A DNA stretch of 64,000 nucleotides from Parelaphostrongylus tenuis (lineage: Eukaryota; Nematoda; Chromadorea; Rhabditida; Metastrongylidae): NCBI GenBank assembly GCA_019055375.1, contig JAHQIW010003623.1:1-64000 (forward strand). The letters are read 5' to 3'. Of this stretch, positions 22,889-34,299 are shown in pieces (the first letter of the stretch is position 1; every line of letters starts with the position of its first letter). Made by a program: the position numbers and the translations under genes. The notes below the pieces were generated by a model, which saw nothing but the letters and a program-made list of their open reading frames with translations, made no database searches and was not told the origin of the DNA.

Positions 22889-24155
22889 GCAGCAAGCAAA
22901 GTTGTTCTCAAGACAGCTCCTCTCAGAGCAAATATAGGCAAGTCATATTCCAAAACGTTCGCGAGAAGATTCTCAATTGAAGGAAGTTGAAGTCATGCAT
23001 TTTGGATTGCTTCTGTTTGATAAATTATGTGTTTATTGCACTAGTGCCAAAACTCATGGAACGATCCAAGATCAGAGCAAGAAATCATACATATCTCAAA
23101 GGACCGTCCACAAAACTGTACATGGGTCTAACCTTAAGTATGGATCAGTAGACCCAAAATCTTTTGGATAATCACATATGGTTTCTATGAGAAAGTATAA
23201 AACTGAACATGTTGATAATTGGACACTTGAGTGAGAAACAATGAGTTGGTTTTGCCATTTTCCCCTGACTGTTTGTTGATTTGCGGTGTTACCTTTGCAA
23301 TTCCCTCTTAAAAACGGACGGTGAAAGGTAGCCATTCTTAAGATGCTCCTCCTTAATATCTAATAGATGAAAAATTGCCACAAGCTCCCAATCCTTGTCA
23401 CTAACAAAATAACGAGTGTGCATTGTTAGAAAGAGTCACTTCTCCTAACACATGACTTTCAATGTATCTGGCAAGCTATCGACCCTGGCTTGACCTTTAG
23501 CTTTCGATTTCAAAAGTTCCTTTTTTGGATGAGCTGGTATACATGAATTGTTCAGTTGTCGATCAAAACTGACTCTTGCACAATTCTCCTCAAAATATCA
23601 AACACAAAGGCGTTCTTTCAACGCACGATTTTGAAATATTTCAGTTAAAAATATGTACAAGTTGTCATAGTTTTAGCAGCAAAGAAACACATTGCGGCTG
23701 TAAACTCCACTCCGTACGCTATAAAGTCCACCGTACTTGTGTCCGATTAATTTTATTTGACCTCCCTTTTTTCAATTAACTAATGATTGGCTGATTGTCC
23801 TTTACACAAATTTTTTAGTTCATTGAGGGACTATAATCCGAAAAGTTTTGCTGATCGACTAGAAGATGAATAAGTAGACATCGGTCAGTAACACTAGCGT
23901 TATTGACTATGTAGATTAGAGTTCAGAGGATGACATACAACACTATAATGATTACGATATGTGAATTTCAATTTCCTCACGACATGCATTTGTTTTCAGT
24001 CCAGGGAGTATATCAAGTGCAGTAGTTAGTGAATTGTATCACTGCAGTGTATGGTGATATTTCCACTTTACAAGCAGTGAACTATTTCAGCGTCGAATTC
24101 CTTAATGCGCGGACATGTTCGATCACAGCAGATTGGTTGAAGCGGAAGACGGCAT
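22889..24155. other. Anonymous AT-rich stretch
   Basis: No supported gene. A TTTTCAG acceptor-like site at about 23,993-23,999 is not followed by a usable open exon. Confidence 0.4.
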
Positions 24156-24189
24156 GCTACTGATGAGGCCAGGAGGCTGAAACGTAAGT
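24156..24189 (+). ncRNA. Solitary hammerhead-like motif with intact core (family C)
   Basis: Core CTGATGA (24,160-24,166), stem II GGCC/GGCT closed by AGGA (24,167-24,178), GAAA (24,179-24,182), then CGTA. All conserved core bases are present, and stem II has four pairs, one of them a G-U wobble. ACGT gives an intermolecular stem III as in dimeric hammerheads, and the predicted cut is after GTA at 24,186. Stem I is weak: only about three pairs if one A is bulged. No PLE coding sequence is recognised within 1.5 kb. Confidence 0.5.
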
Positions 24190-27100
24190 CTAGTACTGAA
24201 AGTGGTAAGCCTAGCACTATAAGTGAACTGACAGACTTTATAAAAGGCGTATAATATGTTGTCAGTTAGTATTAACACGTTGAAATCCTGTGCGACATGC
24301 GGCGCCTCGCTTGGAGTTAGTGGCGGTTCAATGACGTTGTGGTAGTTTTCTAAAGGAATGCGACATTTTATCGTCAAAGAAGGTAAATTTGGCAGCAAAT
24401 GCTGAAATGTGATGGAAGAGACACCGATCACGCTTTTTGTGATAGGAATAATGGCGATGCTTCCTCTTTAAACCCCTGATTCCAATGAAAAACCACATAG
24501 TGACTATATCGTGATGTTTAAAGCTGTTGTTGAACATTTTTATGCTGTCTTATGCATATTCATTCATATTTCAACCATATTTATCCTTTAATTTGCATGC
24601 TGACAACTTCTCTTTCTCACTCTTTGTCGCAGTTGAGTAATTAATCGATTAATTAATAACTTCATCATTTTGTTCTCTTGTAAAATCAAAAACTAAAATC
24701 GTATTATCCCAGTTTTGAAATCACTTCACATCATAAAAAGCCCCAACGTCGTGGTAGTAATTGAAAATGAGAAATCGAGCAAATGTTTGTCAAAAATGAT
24801 GCTGCTCTCCCATGCCATGCCATTTCATCAATAGCTCTCATAATTTCTCTTTTACCAGTAAATCCCTAGAATAAGAACCTATTTGAATTACAAAAAGACT
24901 TCGTTCTATCGTTTTATGAGTAGTGCCTTTTTATTATTCATGCTTATTCTGTACTACTGTCAAATTTTATTATGGTAGTTTGACACTGGACATTCGCACC
25001 GCTTACGCCATCATGTATTCCCTTCAATTGATTGCACTCAAGACGACTTCAAGCTCCCTTTCAAATATCCATCTTTCCTAGCAACTCCGATGTGACCACA
25101 ACCAGATGATTGTAGACGTTCAACAATAAAACAGAGACCACCTTGTTGTTCAAATGTTTACGATGGGCAACGTTTTCACCTATGGGAGCAATCCTTCCAC
25201 CGCATGATTTGTTTCGGCTTCCACCTAACACGTTGAAACAAAAGTTTGAGTATTCCATTCTTCCGTGAGACATTGATGTAATTATTCTTTTCTCATATAT
25301 ACACCTTTTCAGCTTCTACGAATTTTCATAGTTCACGGATGTGAGGTGGAGTCGGGTACTTCTGCGCTACGAAACATTTGCGAGTGAAAAACGAAGGGCG
25401 TTCAAATAGATATTCCCAACAGAAGTTCATGATCGTGTTGTACACTGTCTTCGAAGACATATTCATAGTACTCACTATTCGACCACTCGCTATTCTCTGT
25501 CATTGAAGGTTCGCCTTTGAAAGTGACCGATTGAACGCATCGCAAGCCATTTTGGTCGTTCCACGTTGCGAGTAATAAAAAGCCTCCGAAACTACAGCCG
25601 ATACTAAACGGTGTTCTATCAAGTCACTTCAAGGCGAGTTGATGAAGAGGCAATTAGTGCGTGATCAAATAAGGTGCCGTTACACAAGATCGTGCCCTAG
25701 TATTTAATACGACGGGAGGTGTCTGAAGAGACGTAATGCTTAGGTGCAAAAAAACCATGAACTTCCACAAACTGCGCACACCCCATATTTTGAAATTTAT
25801 TGTGGAACAGGCAAATATCGGTGGCTATGAGAAGGATGTTGAGTGGTAGAAAACGGTCTCACTCTTACACGATGTACGATAGAAATGAGTAGCATGAGTT
25901 GGAAGTAAATTCATTTTTGTCGCTCTAGTAGGAGAAATGGCCAGGTGAGGTAAGGGTGCTGAAGATCAAGCTTTTCCTTGATCAAATGTCGCTCTCTTGA
26001 GACAATCTATGGTTTCGACTACCGAAATTTTACTGTTTAGCTGCCAACACAATTTTCGGTGAAGTTCAAACAGTGAGCTAATTATGCCGACAGCGAGACG
26101 TATCTTTTTTCTCGTTGGTAATACGCACCGAAAGAATTTTTCCATGAATTAAGCTTGGTACCCGAATCTCTATTTTTTCCTATACAGTAACTACTAATAA
26201 TCTACTGAAAAGCAGGAGGTGCAGTGTAAGTACACTTTTAAAGACAGTGCTTCGAAATTTGATCAATGCGGACCCTGTCGTTGCTTACCTCGTTTGCATA
26301 CTAAAACTATCTCCGAATATGTTCCTTTTACGGGTTCACATTGTCAAATGTGTTTTCCTTTCGAATCGAAAGATGGGAATTTATGGAACACGTGGATACT
26401 CTCCATGCTAAGAATATGTTTCTGCAATGATTAATCTACTCCTTCACAACAATATATCCGTTCAAATCAATATTCAATTATAATGAGACAGAAAACGTCA
26501 GTGTAATGTTTGAACAACGAGACATCTAGTCCAAAACGAAACGCAGTCCTCTTTTCTCTTATTACAGAGCAGTAAGCGAGTTTTGTATAAACCAAGCCCA
26601 GTGAATAAAATTTCTATTTCTCAAGTTATTGATTGATTACTAATAGTCATATCAGAATGCTTTTCTAGTCGAAAAAGGCAAGGAAACGCAAGCGCACTCT
26701 ACAAAATATAACTGTAGTTCGCACAAGTCGTAATAAAAAGTGAGAATATTTCGGAGCATCTAGGCGTTCTTTCTACTACAAATAACTTTATAGAAATGTC
26801 TCCAGTGATGTCAATGCTTTAAAGCCACAATGTCCCCCAATATCAGAATTTTGCTTCGAAAAGCAAAAAAAAAAATCCCTTGTACAGTTGGAAAATGGAC
26901 CCTGCTTGCAAAAGGTTGTCATTTTCTTTAGTAGAACGTACTAGGAAAGTCCTTTCACAATGAAAACTTAGTGTGAGGTTAGGCATCCTTTAAGCTATGG
27001 AATCAGTGCGAAAACATGGATGGAAAAGAAAGAAACAAAGTTATTTAATAGATGGAAATGTGTTCCCCTTCACAATAAGGTGCTTTTCTCGTTAAAACAG

Positions 27101-28733
27101 AGATGATTGTTCAGCAGATGGCATTTTCTTAACTATAAAACCTTTTGTAGAAGTCTCCTCTGCTATATTTCATCACTTCATCATTTCATACCAATAATAT
27201 CTCCTCAGTACCTCAGATTACCAAACAAATTCCCATACTTTCAGTGCAACGTGTGGTAATAGAAACACCGCGACGCGCAGCGCTGCCGCACACGCGGCGT
27301 GCAGTGTGAGCTAATAATAACTCAGATCTTTGTCAATGTGATAAATTTTTACCGTCTCAAAAAAACAGTCGAAAAGTCATAGCAAGAAACCCAACATAAA
27401 TCACAAAACATTAGCACTTGTTAGCGGAAATGTGTTTGTATGGGCGACCATCACAAGGGACAGTGAAAAATAGCTTACGTATTAAACATGCAAACAAAAA
27501 GTTGGGGCAAAGTCTGTTCTAAAACGATGTCCTGTTCTCAGTTTAGAAGTTTCTTTAATCATTGAAATAACGCAATTGTTGTCAGGAAAGCAGCAACCCC
27601 GCAAACAAAATTGACGCTCTTTCACGAAACAGCCACTGAACCCCTCGCACGGTTGTGCATTAGAATCCGTGCTATCTATTATTCATCGCAACATGATGCC
27701 TTCTCAAAGAATTTTTGCTGACACTTTCAAGGCAAATAGACAGGCCTACTGTAATTCGAAAAAAACATGTTTACTTAAACAGTAATGCAACTTGGACCAC
27801 AATGTTTTGTGATGTTATCCTTTACAAACATAGGATATTGTCACGTGTGTGTGCATGCGCAATGCATCCATGTTAGCATGTTCATATGAATGATTGCATC
27901 CACTTCCTGACAGTCTATTTTTTCATGCTTGTTTGTATTTCCGAATATTACAGTGTTGGAACTTACAACTGAGGACATCACTAGGTGCATTGTAACTATT
28001 GATTTTAAGATCCAACAAAGGTGCAGCAAAGAATGGCTACCACCAACACTATTCAACAGTTATCAGTAAATGTGTTAGGCACAATTACATACCATTATTT
28101 TCCGCAATAGAAAAATTCAGCTGATTTTGGCTTGAAAATAGAAACTATGGACCGCTAATTTTTCTTATTCCATTTTTCACGAATTTCTTTGTTGCGATAT
28201 CGTCAACAAGGCAGCAGAAAAAACACGGCACATTGCAAAACGGCAATGAACGAATCACTTTATTTCCTCGTTCTTATGTTGGACTTACATTCATGAGATC
28301 GAACGATTGAAAACAAGACGTAAACACTTTTTTTCTGCTTTATCATTAACCTCCTTTTTAAGTTCAACAGTGCTTGGACAGATTTGTTTATGAGGTATCC
28401 GGTAGACAGACAGTTCGATGAGTAGCAAATGATCTAGTTTTTTTTTTGATAAAAAAAGCGCGGTTGGTAGTAATTAGAGGACTCATTGAAAACAGTTATT
28501 CTCATTAGGTCCTACTACTAACAACTTCGGCTCTGCTTTGCAAAAGAAATGCTAAATTTATGTTTTTATGCGCAGGTGTTGAATAGTTGGTCTTGGTAAA
28601 GGCAAATGGTACTGATTCTGACACAAAATGAAACGACGGCTTCATTAGTGAGAAGAGAGATGATGGTGACAACTAGAATATTAAGGTGAGGCGGTCAGGG
28701 TGTAGTCAAACGGTCGTTCGGATGATGCCCGAC
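24190..28733. other. Long non-coding stretch
   Basis: About 4.5 kb without a convincing exon or known element. Open frames on either strand stay below about 105 codons and show no domain. A more GC-rich patch near 27,265-27,300 (CGCGACGCGCAGCGCTGCCG) stands out from its surroundings but has no assignment. Confidence 0.4.
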
Positions 28734-28746
28734 TAACGAACTGACT
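28734..28746. repeat. Target-site duplication, left copy (P3)
   Basis: TAACGAACTGACT, identical to 30,053-30,065. Confidence 0.85.
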
Positions 28747-28752
28747 ATGTCT

Positions 28753-29338
28753 TCTCAATTCAACAACTAATGACCCTCCTAGAACAATGTCTTAGTTGTT
28801 CTATCTTTCGGTGGTCGAGTAAATACTGCACACAACTAAGGGGGCTAGCTATGGGCCGACGTTTGGCACTAGTTTTGCCATCGATTCTATGTATAAAGTG
28901 GAAGCTCCAGTTCTTGTTCACCGCCTATTGCTCTACTGCAGGTATATAGACAATTGTTCCATTGTCTGTTCCACACAAGGGGATACGAACAACCGTTTTG
29001 AAGTCTTGGACGGACAGTCAGAGCATATAAAATTCACGCGAGAGAGTCCCAACGGGAGCTGACTTCCATTCTTGAATAGTACCAAATGGTATCGAAAACC
29101 GAGTGGCAAAAACATTTTGGTCGATCACCTTTCCTCTCATCCTTCACACATGAAAAAATTGCAATTTAAAAACATGTTTCGAACGGTTGAAACTGGTGTG
29201 CATAAGAGAAGAGGAAAGGAACGAATCGTTAAACTTGGCACAAAAAAATTGCCATTTCCAACGGCTACAAAACATTTGTCACTCGGGAATATTCAGAAAG
29301 TGGAACTAGGTCTCAAAAGAACGATATTTCGGACCTGA
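28753..29338 (+). pseudogene. P3 reverse transcriptase palm and linker, frameshifted
   Basis: Homologous to P1 RT from about residue 133. Motif B is recognisable as RGLAMGRRLA. The motif C region reads GIYRQL or YIDN depending on frame; the second catalytic Asp is Asn, and frames shift at about 28,870 and 29,080. The linker frame 29,072-29,338 (KPSGKNILVDHLSSHPSHMK) matches P1 and P6. Not functional. Confidence 0.75.
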
Positions 29339-29427
29339 ATAAAATACGCTTTAAACTGCCATTTATATCAAACGAAATTAGTAGCGCGGTTAAAAGGTGC
29401 CTAAAAAGATGCGGTCTTGAAAATTCC

Positions 29428-29880
29428 GTGGTAGTTATTGAATTCCCACCGCCCACCCTACGCCATCAGCTTATCCGCAATAGAATTTGTGATCGATTGT
29501 GCAACACCAAAAACTGTATGATGTGTCCTAACGGAAAGGAGCGAGGTTGTATCAGATCGGGCACAATTTATATGGTATCATATAAGACATGTGGGGAAGA
29601 ATATATAGCGAAATGAGTAAGCCACTTTCATCTGCACAAAAGAGCATCTAGATAACAAATTTTAAAATCGATAAAGGCAGACCTTTAGGTTTACGTAGGG
29701 CAAAAGACACAATAACAAAGGTTTTCATGTGACTGTCACCATCCTAGCACAGATATCGAAAATATATACGTGTAAAACTCCTAGGGCATTTTGGATAAAC
29801 ACCAAAAACTCCGAAATGAATCGGAAGGACGAGTGCATCACCGTCACACGAGACCTCACGCCTTTTCTTCGTTTGATCTT
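29428..29880 (+). pseudogene. P3 GIY-YIG endonuclease, frameshifted
   Basis: MVVIEFPPPTLRHQLIRNRI, then a cysteine set (LCNTKNCMMCPNGKERGC), SGTIYMVSYKTCGEEYIAK and a premature stop after a one-base loss. In P1 the YIG block reads EEYIGE; here the Gly codon is damaged. The downstream half (TVTILAQ, then a RTPRAFW-like block and NRKDECITVTRDLT) continues in a neighbouring frame to about 29,880. The GIY half is better preserved here than in P1. Confidence 0.75.
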
Positions 29881-29951
29881 CCAGTCTGACCTAAGCAGAA
29901 TTAAATAAGATCCTCTCAATCATTCAAATAGACTAATAACACATACGCCCA

Positions 29952-29986
29952 GGCTCTGAAGAAGGCAGCTCGCCGAAACGTCAGCC
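29952..29986 (+). ncRNA. Hammerhead-like motif, family B, copy B2 (core intact)
   Basis: Stem I GGCT (29,952-29,955) pairs with AGCC (29,983-29,986). The core CTGAAGA satisfies CUGANGA because base 7 is free. Then one extra A, stem II GGC/GCC with an AGCTC loop, GAAA and CGTC. The ACGT inside GAAACGTC is self-complementary, so stem III can form between two copies. The predicted cut is after 29,982. The extra A and the three-pair stem II could weaken it. It sits at the 3' end of P3, so it belongs to the element. Confidence 0.6.
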
Positions 29987-30052
29987 GAATTACTACGACT
30001 GCTTTACCAACCTCTCGTCAGCTAATTAAGATGAGTTTTCTTAATTTCTGTA

Positions 30053-30065
30053 TAACGAACTGACT
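30053..30065. repeat. Target-site duplication, right copy (P3)
   Basis: TAACGAACTGACT, partner of 28,734-28,746. Confidence 0.85.
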
Positions 30066-31055
30066 GCTGAGGTTGAAGGAAGTCTGGTGCCGCTCTCTCC
30101 ACCTTGCTGTGATTGAAGCTTATCGCTGAAGCATTTGCACTCTCAGGCCATCGACCATTCGTGTTGTCTGAATGATCATGTACTTCCAAAAGAGATGCCA
30201 GAGTTCTATGAGAGGTTTGCTATAATGATTGTCTAACAGCCGATTTCTTCAATATTACCCAGATGTGATCTTTGATTTTTCACTCATTTTTTCTTCAGTG
30301 CTTGAAAATCAAATTTTACGTTTGAATTAATAGTCACTGTTTTTCACATTAATTTTGACTTTGCTTGCTATCTCAACTTAAGAAATTATTCCCTTTATAT
30401 GTTGTGTTGCTCTAATTGTAGCTCGTGAATATGTCACCTTTCAAGTCAAAAATACCAGTGATGATACTTCATTCAAAGCCTCTCTACGAATGTGTGTGAA
30501 AGCATCGTTTTTGAAGATTGGTAGTCATGTAACAGTGAAAACATTCAAACAAATACTTTGTGAATAGCTGTGCACATCATCAATAACTACAATAACTGCC
30601 CTATGTACATACACAGATGGTGATTCAAACGTCAACTATTTGTCGATCTAGCACCTAAAATTTTTCTGTCGCCCATTTTTCGTCGCACTACTACAGAGGT
30701 TAGAATCTTGTTTCTGTTGAAGTAAGCTTGAAAAACTGACGGCTAAATTTCACAAAAGGAAACCCTTGAGTCCTCTTTCTATCTTCTCAACAACACTCAA
30801 GATAGCTGACGTTAGTGGAGAGGTGTGGACCTATCAAGCGTGGCGCATGAGAAACGTTATTTCATGGTGAACGATGCAGGGTTATAGGAAGCTTTTCTGA
30901 TAAGTAAGTACATTTTTGAACTACTCATAATTCAACTAAATGTCAACTAGTTTAAAAGTGTTTTTTTTATCAAAATAGCCCTCTTACAACCTTGTAGCAT
31001 TTATGATAAGGCTATGTTTCCTATAAATCGCAATGGAACCACAGCTTTCCAAAGA
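30066..31055. other. Anonymous AT-rich stretch
   Basis: No supported feature between PLE P3 and the RTE copy. Confidence 0.4.
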
Positions 31056-31329
31056 GGCCATGAAATTTTTATAAAGCTCACGAAGGATCATTATGTACCA
31101 AGTGGTGACGCCATGGTTATCCAGAGCCTCTATAACCAATTCTGCTTCTAATGAATCAAAGGCTTTCTTCAGATGGATGAAAGTGAAACAGAGTGTTCGT
31201 TTTTGTTCTCGTGAAATGAGTCTTGTAATCGTGTGGATGTGGTCTATGGTAATAAATCCTTTTCGGAACCCGGCTTGCTCGCATGGCTGCCCTTCGTCCA
31301 GTGCTCTGTATAGGATGACTCAAATGGGT

Positions 31330-31734
31330 TTAGAGACTACGGACAGCAAGCAGATTGAGCGATAATTGCCTATGCGTGAAGGTCTCCCTTTTTGAACAAC
31401 AATACGGTCTTGCTGGTTTTCCATTAAATAGGGACCTTGCATTCTGACAGGTAGCGAGTGAAGAGCCGAACCAGGGTGTTGATGAGAACTGGCGGCAGGT
31501 TCTTAAGGTGTCTGGTTTAATCCTGCTTGAACCGGGTGTTGTTCTGTTATTCACCGACGATATAGCATGTCGGATTTCGAAAGGGAGGACCGGTAACGAC
31601 AAATTCATCCTATTACAAATTATATGACGATAAGAGGACATGGTTAGCGAAGAGATCCCAGTAGCACTGCTGGATAATTTTCTCCATTGCCCTTCTGGAA
31701 GCTGTAAACGTCTCCTCAGCGCATCGTAGTGCAA
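31330..31734 (-). pseudogene. RTE reverse transcriptase, N-terminal part
   Basis: Matches the start of the RT in the 42-45 kb copy: FEIRHAISSVNNRTTPGSSR corresponds to NRTTPGPNRIRPEHLKK there, followed by a frameshifted KTSKSVLLF-like block. No palm motif. Truncated at about 31,056. Confidence 0.7.
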
Positions 31735-32010
31735 TCACCATGGTCTGATATGAGGAAGCCTCGCTGGGCTTTGCGAATGCTTTTCCCAGCTTCTGAAGTT
31801 TTTGCTATAACTACTGCTCTTCTCTCTTTCAGGTCATCTTCTATCGCTTCTCCGCAGCCTCTTGAAAGTTCGGACGTAAGGTTTCGGTTGCCTGTAGCTC
31901 GTGCGATTCTACGTTGACGTATCAGCTCGAGTGTTCTGCGGAGACAAGAGTCTCTTCGTGACCTTAGGACTCTCTGCTTTCATAGCGCTGACGTGAAGAT
32001 TTTCAACGAG

Positions 32011-32820
32011 TCAATCGTATTCCTCATCGATGTTGTCGACAACGGTATCTTCCCGAGAGCCGACTAATGATTTAAATACATCCCAGTTTATGGTAGTTCT
32101 GAGACTTCGTTGTTTGAATTTAGCGGCTTTCTCTCCTCTCCTCAAAAAACGGAACGTGGCTCGAAGGAGGCGATGGTCTGATTCCGTGTAGAACTTAGTA
32201 ACAACATCGACATCGGTCAGGCAAAACCTTCGATTTACTAAGATGTGGTCTATTTCGTTACGGTACTCTCCATTGGGTAACTCCCACGTCCATCGCTGAG
32301 AAAGAGGCTTTTGGAATTGCCAGTTACCATGGTTGGTTTGGGTCGTCATGATAAACTCAGATGGCCTCTCATCCTATCCATTTCATTCTAGTCTGTAAGC
32401 CCCAATATGACGCTCTTTAGACGTTCATCTAGGTCTAACTTTCGCGTTGAAATCTCCGACAATGACTTTGAAGAATGTATGATCTTCTTCGAAAAACTTT
32501 TCAAGGTCCATACAGATTGCTTCGACTTATTCTTCTTCATAGGTTCATGTTGGCGCGTAAGCAACGAAGATGGTCAAAGCCGGCATAGAATCACATCGCT
32601 TCAACCGTAATCGTCCGATACGGGTTGTTAGTTGTTCGAACGAATCGATGTTCACGGTGAAAATCAATTTGACGAGAACGCCAACGCCGCCGACACCGCT
32701 GCTATCGCATGTTTCAAGAAACAGTTCTTTTCTGGGGTCATGAACAGCGTGAAAAGGATGGCGTCTTCTCGTCTCAGCCAGGCCAATGACGTCATACCCT
32801 ATTCTTCTTACTTGAATCAA
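32011..32820 (-). pseudogene. RTE AP-endonuclease domain (31-33 kb copy)
   Basis: Two frames together show an exonuclease/endonuclease/phosphatase-fold nuclease. The first (32,820-32,545) has IGLAETRRRHP with the metal-binding Glu, GGVGVLVK, RIGRLRLK and [11 protein letters not shown]. The second (32,349-32,011) has RWTWELPNGEYRNEIDHILV and ESDHRLLRA, where SDH holds the catalytic His. About 200 bp between them are frameshifted and contain no clean GDFN motif. The domain nicks target DNA for RTE insertion. Key residues remain but the protein cannot be made in one piece. Confidence 0.75.
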
Positions 32821-33452
32821 ATCACCTTCTACAGCGTTCTTGCACTATAGGTACAGATCGTCAATTTAGCCCGTTTCGATCTTGACAATCTAGGTTTGGC
32901 CCTGAGATTTTAGCAGCCTCTCTGTACTCGTCCTACACAGCGCTGCCGTACTGGAGGCTCTTTCGGGGTCAGGGGAATGAGGCCCATATTTGTTACTGTT
33001 TTTGGTATTTTGTTACCCAACTTGCCTGCCAGGCTCTAAACGTGAGCTTGGTACACCACGATTAGCTTGCCAGTCTCTCTCGGAGGAGCGGGAGGAGCTT
33101 ATTTGTTGGGGGACTCCTAACCGCCTCCCGTGTACTTTCCAGCCGCTTGATTGCAGACTTTTGGCTGATTTCACTCGTAGAAATAGAGTTTCGTCAAATC
33201 GGCACTTCTGAAGCAGCGAGCTCATTCCCTGAATCCACCTGCGTCTCTGGGAAGCACACAGTCGCTTTTCGTTTGCGACTGTTCCCCTATCCACGTGCCT
33301 GGGGATGTGCCACGTGTCCTCGCGACTAACCGGCGGGATTCCTCAAAGAGGAAGATCCTTGGGGTGTTATCTATAGCATTTATTTCTTGAATACTAGTGA
33401 TGCAAAACAATGCAGTGAAGTAATGAAGCATCAATTATACAATATTCGTGGT

Positions 33453-33489
33453 GGCTCACATTTCGGCGAAGTTCGCCAACTTTAAAGCC
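33453..33489 (-). ncRNA. Hammerhead-like motif, family B, copy B3 (decayed)
   Basis: On the minus strand: GGCT, TTAAAGT in place of the core, TGGC/GCC stem II with a GAACTTC loop, GAAA, TGTG, AGCC. Stem I, stem II and GAAA survive, but the core and cleavage triplet are lost. Its position 3' of the GIY-YIG domain matches P1 and P3. Confidence 0.45.
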
Positions 33490-33559
33490 TGAAGAGGTCA
33501 AATTGATTCACAAATTGTTAATCAAACCTTCATAGCCCCAACAGAAAGCGTAAGAAATA

Positions 33560-34153
33560 AATTTTTGAGTCGCATAGTAAAAACTTCATTTCAAAAACAC
33601 TTACCGGTATGTTGAGAGGTTTCTCGTTATTACGAGGCACTCCTTTTGCGGTTGATTTTTGTGCCTTAATCATGTACCAAATGGCTTCTAAAGCTTTGAG
33701 CGCAGATGTTTTTTAATTCCTTTGCAAGGACCGTGAAGTTAACGTTGAAATCTGCTTCTTTATGCTTTTGTTTCTGTGCACACATAGTGAGGTTTTTATG
33801 TACGTTCCCAGATAGGCGTTTTTTTACACGGATGTGGAGTGGTCTACACATTTCGCCAATAAATTCATCCCACATGTCTCAAAAGAGATAAGGTAAACTG
33901 TACCAGATCTCATACAATCGCCATCTCTGCCGCTTAGGCAAACTTTGCAGTCACTGGTTTCGCAGAGGCTGTCATACAATCGGTTGCGGACTAATTGGCT
34001 CTTTAGTGTTTTTGATGGTATTTCGATTACTGCTACCGAATTATCTAAAATCGCTCTTTTTAAACAGCGTTTAATGGCTGCACTTACTTTGTTGGAAATA
34101 AAAGGCAGGATGAAAGGGACATTATCCCCGCCAGACCTTGAGTATGGGGGCAA
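33560..34153 (-). pseudogene. P4 GIY-YIG endonuclease, frameshifted
   Basis: Frame one (34,153-33,824) has VIEIPSKTLKSQLVRNRLYD, a cysteine set (CETSDCKVCLSGRDGDC) and SGTVYLISFETCG for the GIY half. One base shift gives frame two (33,875-33,666) with EFIGEMCRPLHIRVKKRLSG for the YIG half and FNVNFTVLAKE. The cysteine set before the nuclease could bind zinc, as reported for some PLE clades; that is an inference. Confidence 0.75.
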
Positions 34154-34299
34154 CGAATTTTCTCGAATTCTACTCTGAGGAGCCCCTACCGCGTTGTAGC
34201 CTTCAGAGATGGCTATTTATTTCGCCAGGCTTAGGGACTCCACCTTATGTTCCTTTCCTGTGCACACATTAGCAGATGTTCGAAACATGTATTTTATAA

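Larger units (their letters stand above)
28747..30052 (+). mobile_element. Penelope-like element P3, 5'-truncated, with target-site duplication
   Basis: A 1,306 bp insertion bounded exactly by 13 bp duplications. It starts inside the RT domain (FSIQQLMTLLEQCLSCSIFR, aligning with residue 133 onward of the P1 RT), passes motif B (RGLAMGRRLAL) and a broken motif C (YIDN, with frameshifts), then the linker (29,072-29,338), the GIY-YIG region (29,428-29,880) and a hammerhead-like motif, and ends at TTTCTGTA. Its 5' truncation and duplication are those of target-primed insertion. It also defines the PLE 3' end for the whole family: about 66 bp beyond the ribozyme-like motif. Confidence 0.9.
31056..33364 (-). 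mobile_element. RTE LINE, 3'-truncated copy
   Basis: Reading on the minus strand from 33,364: a 5' leader shared with the RTE at 45,668 (AACCGGCGGGATTCCTC against AACCGGGCAAGATCCCAC on the + strand), endonuclease (32,820-32,545 and 32,349-32,011), and the start of the reverse transcriptase (31,734-31,330). Homology to the other copy stops at about 31,056 (+ strand ATAAAGCTCACGAAGGATCA), before the FADD palm motif and the C-terminal block. LINEs normally lose their 5' end; loss of the 3' end points to a later deletion or recombination. Frames are broken in several places. Confidence 0.85.
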
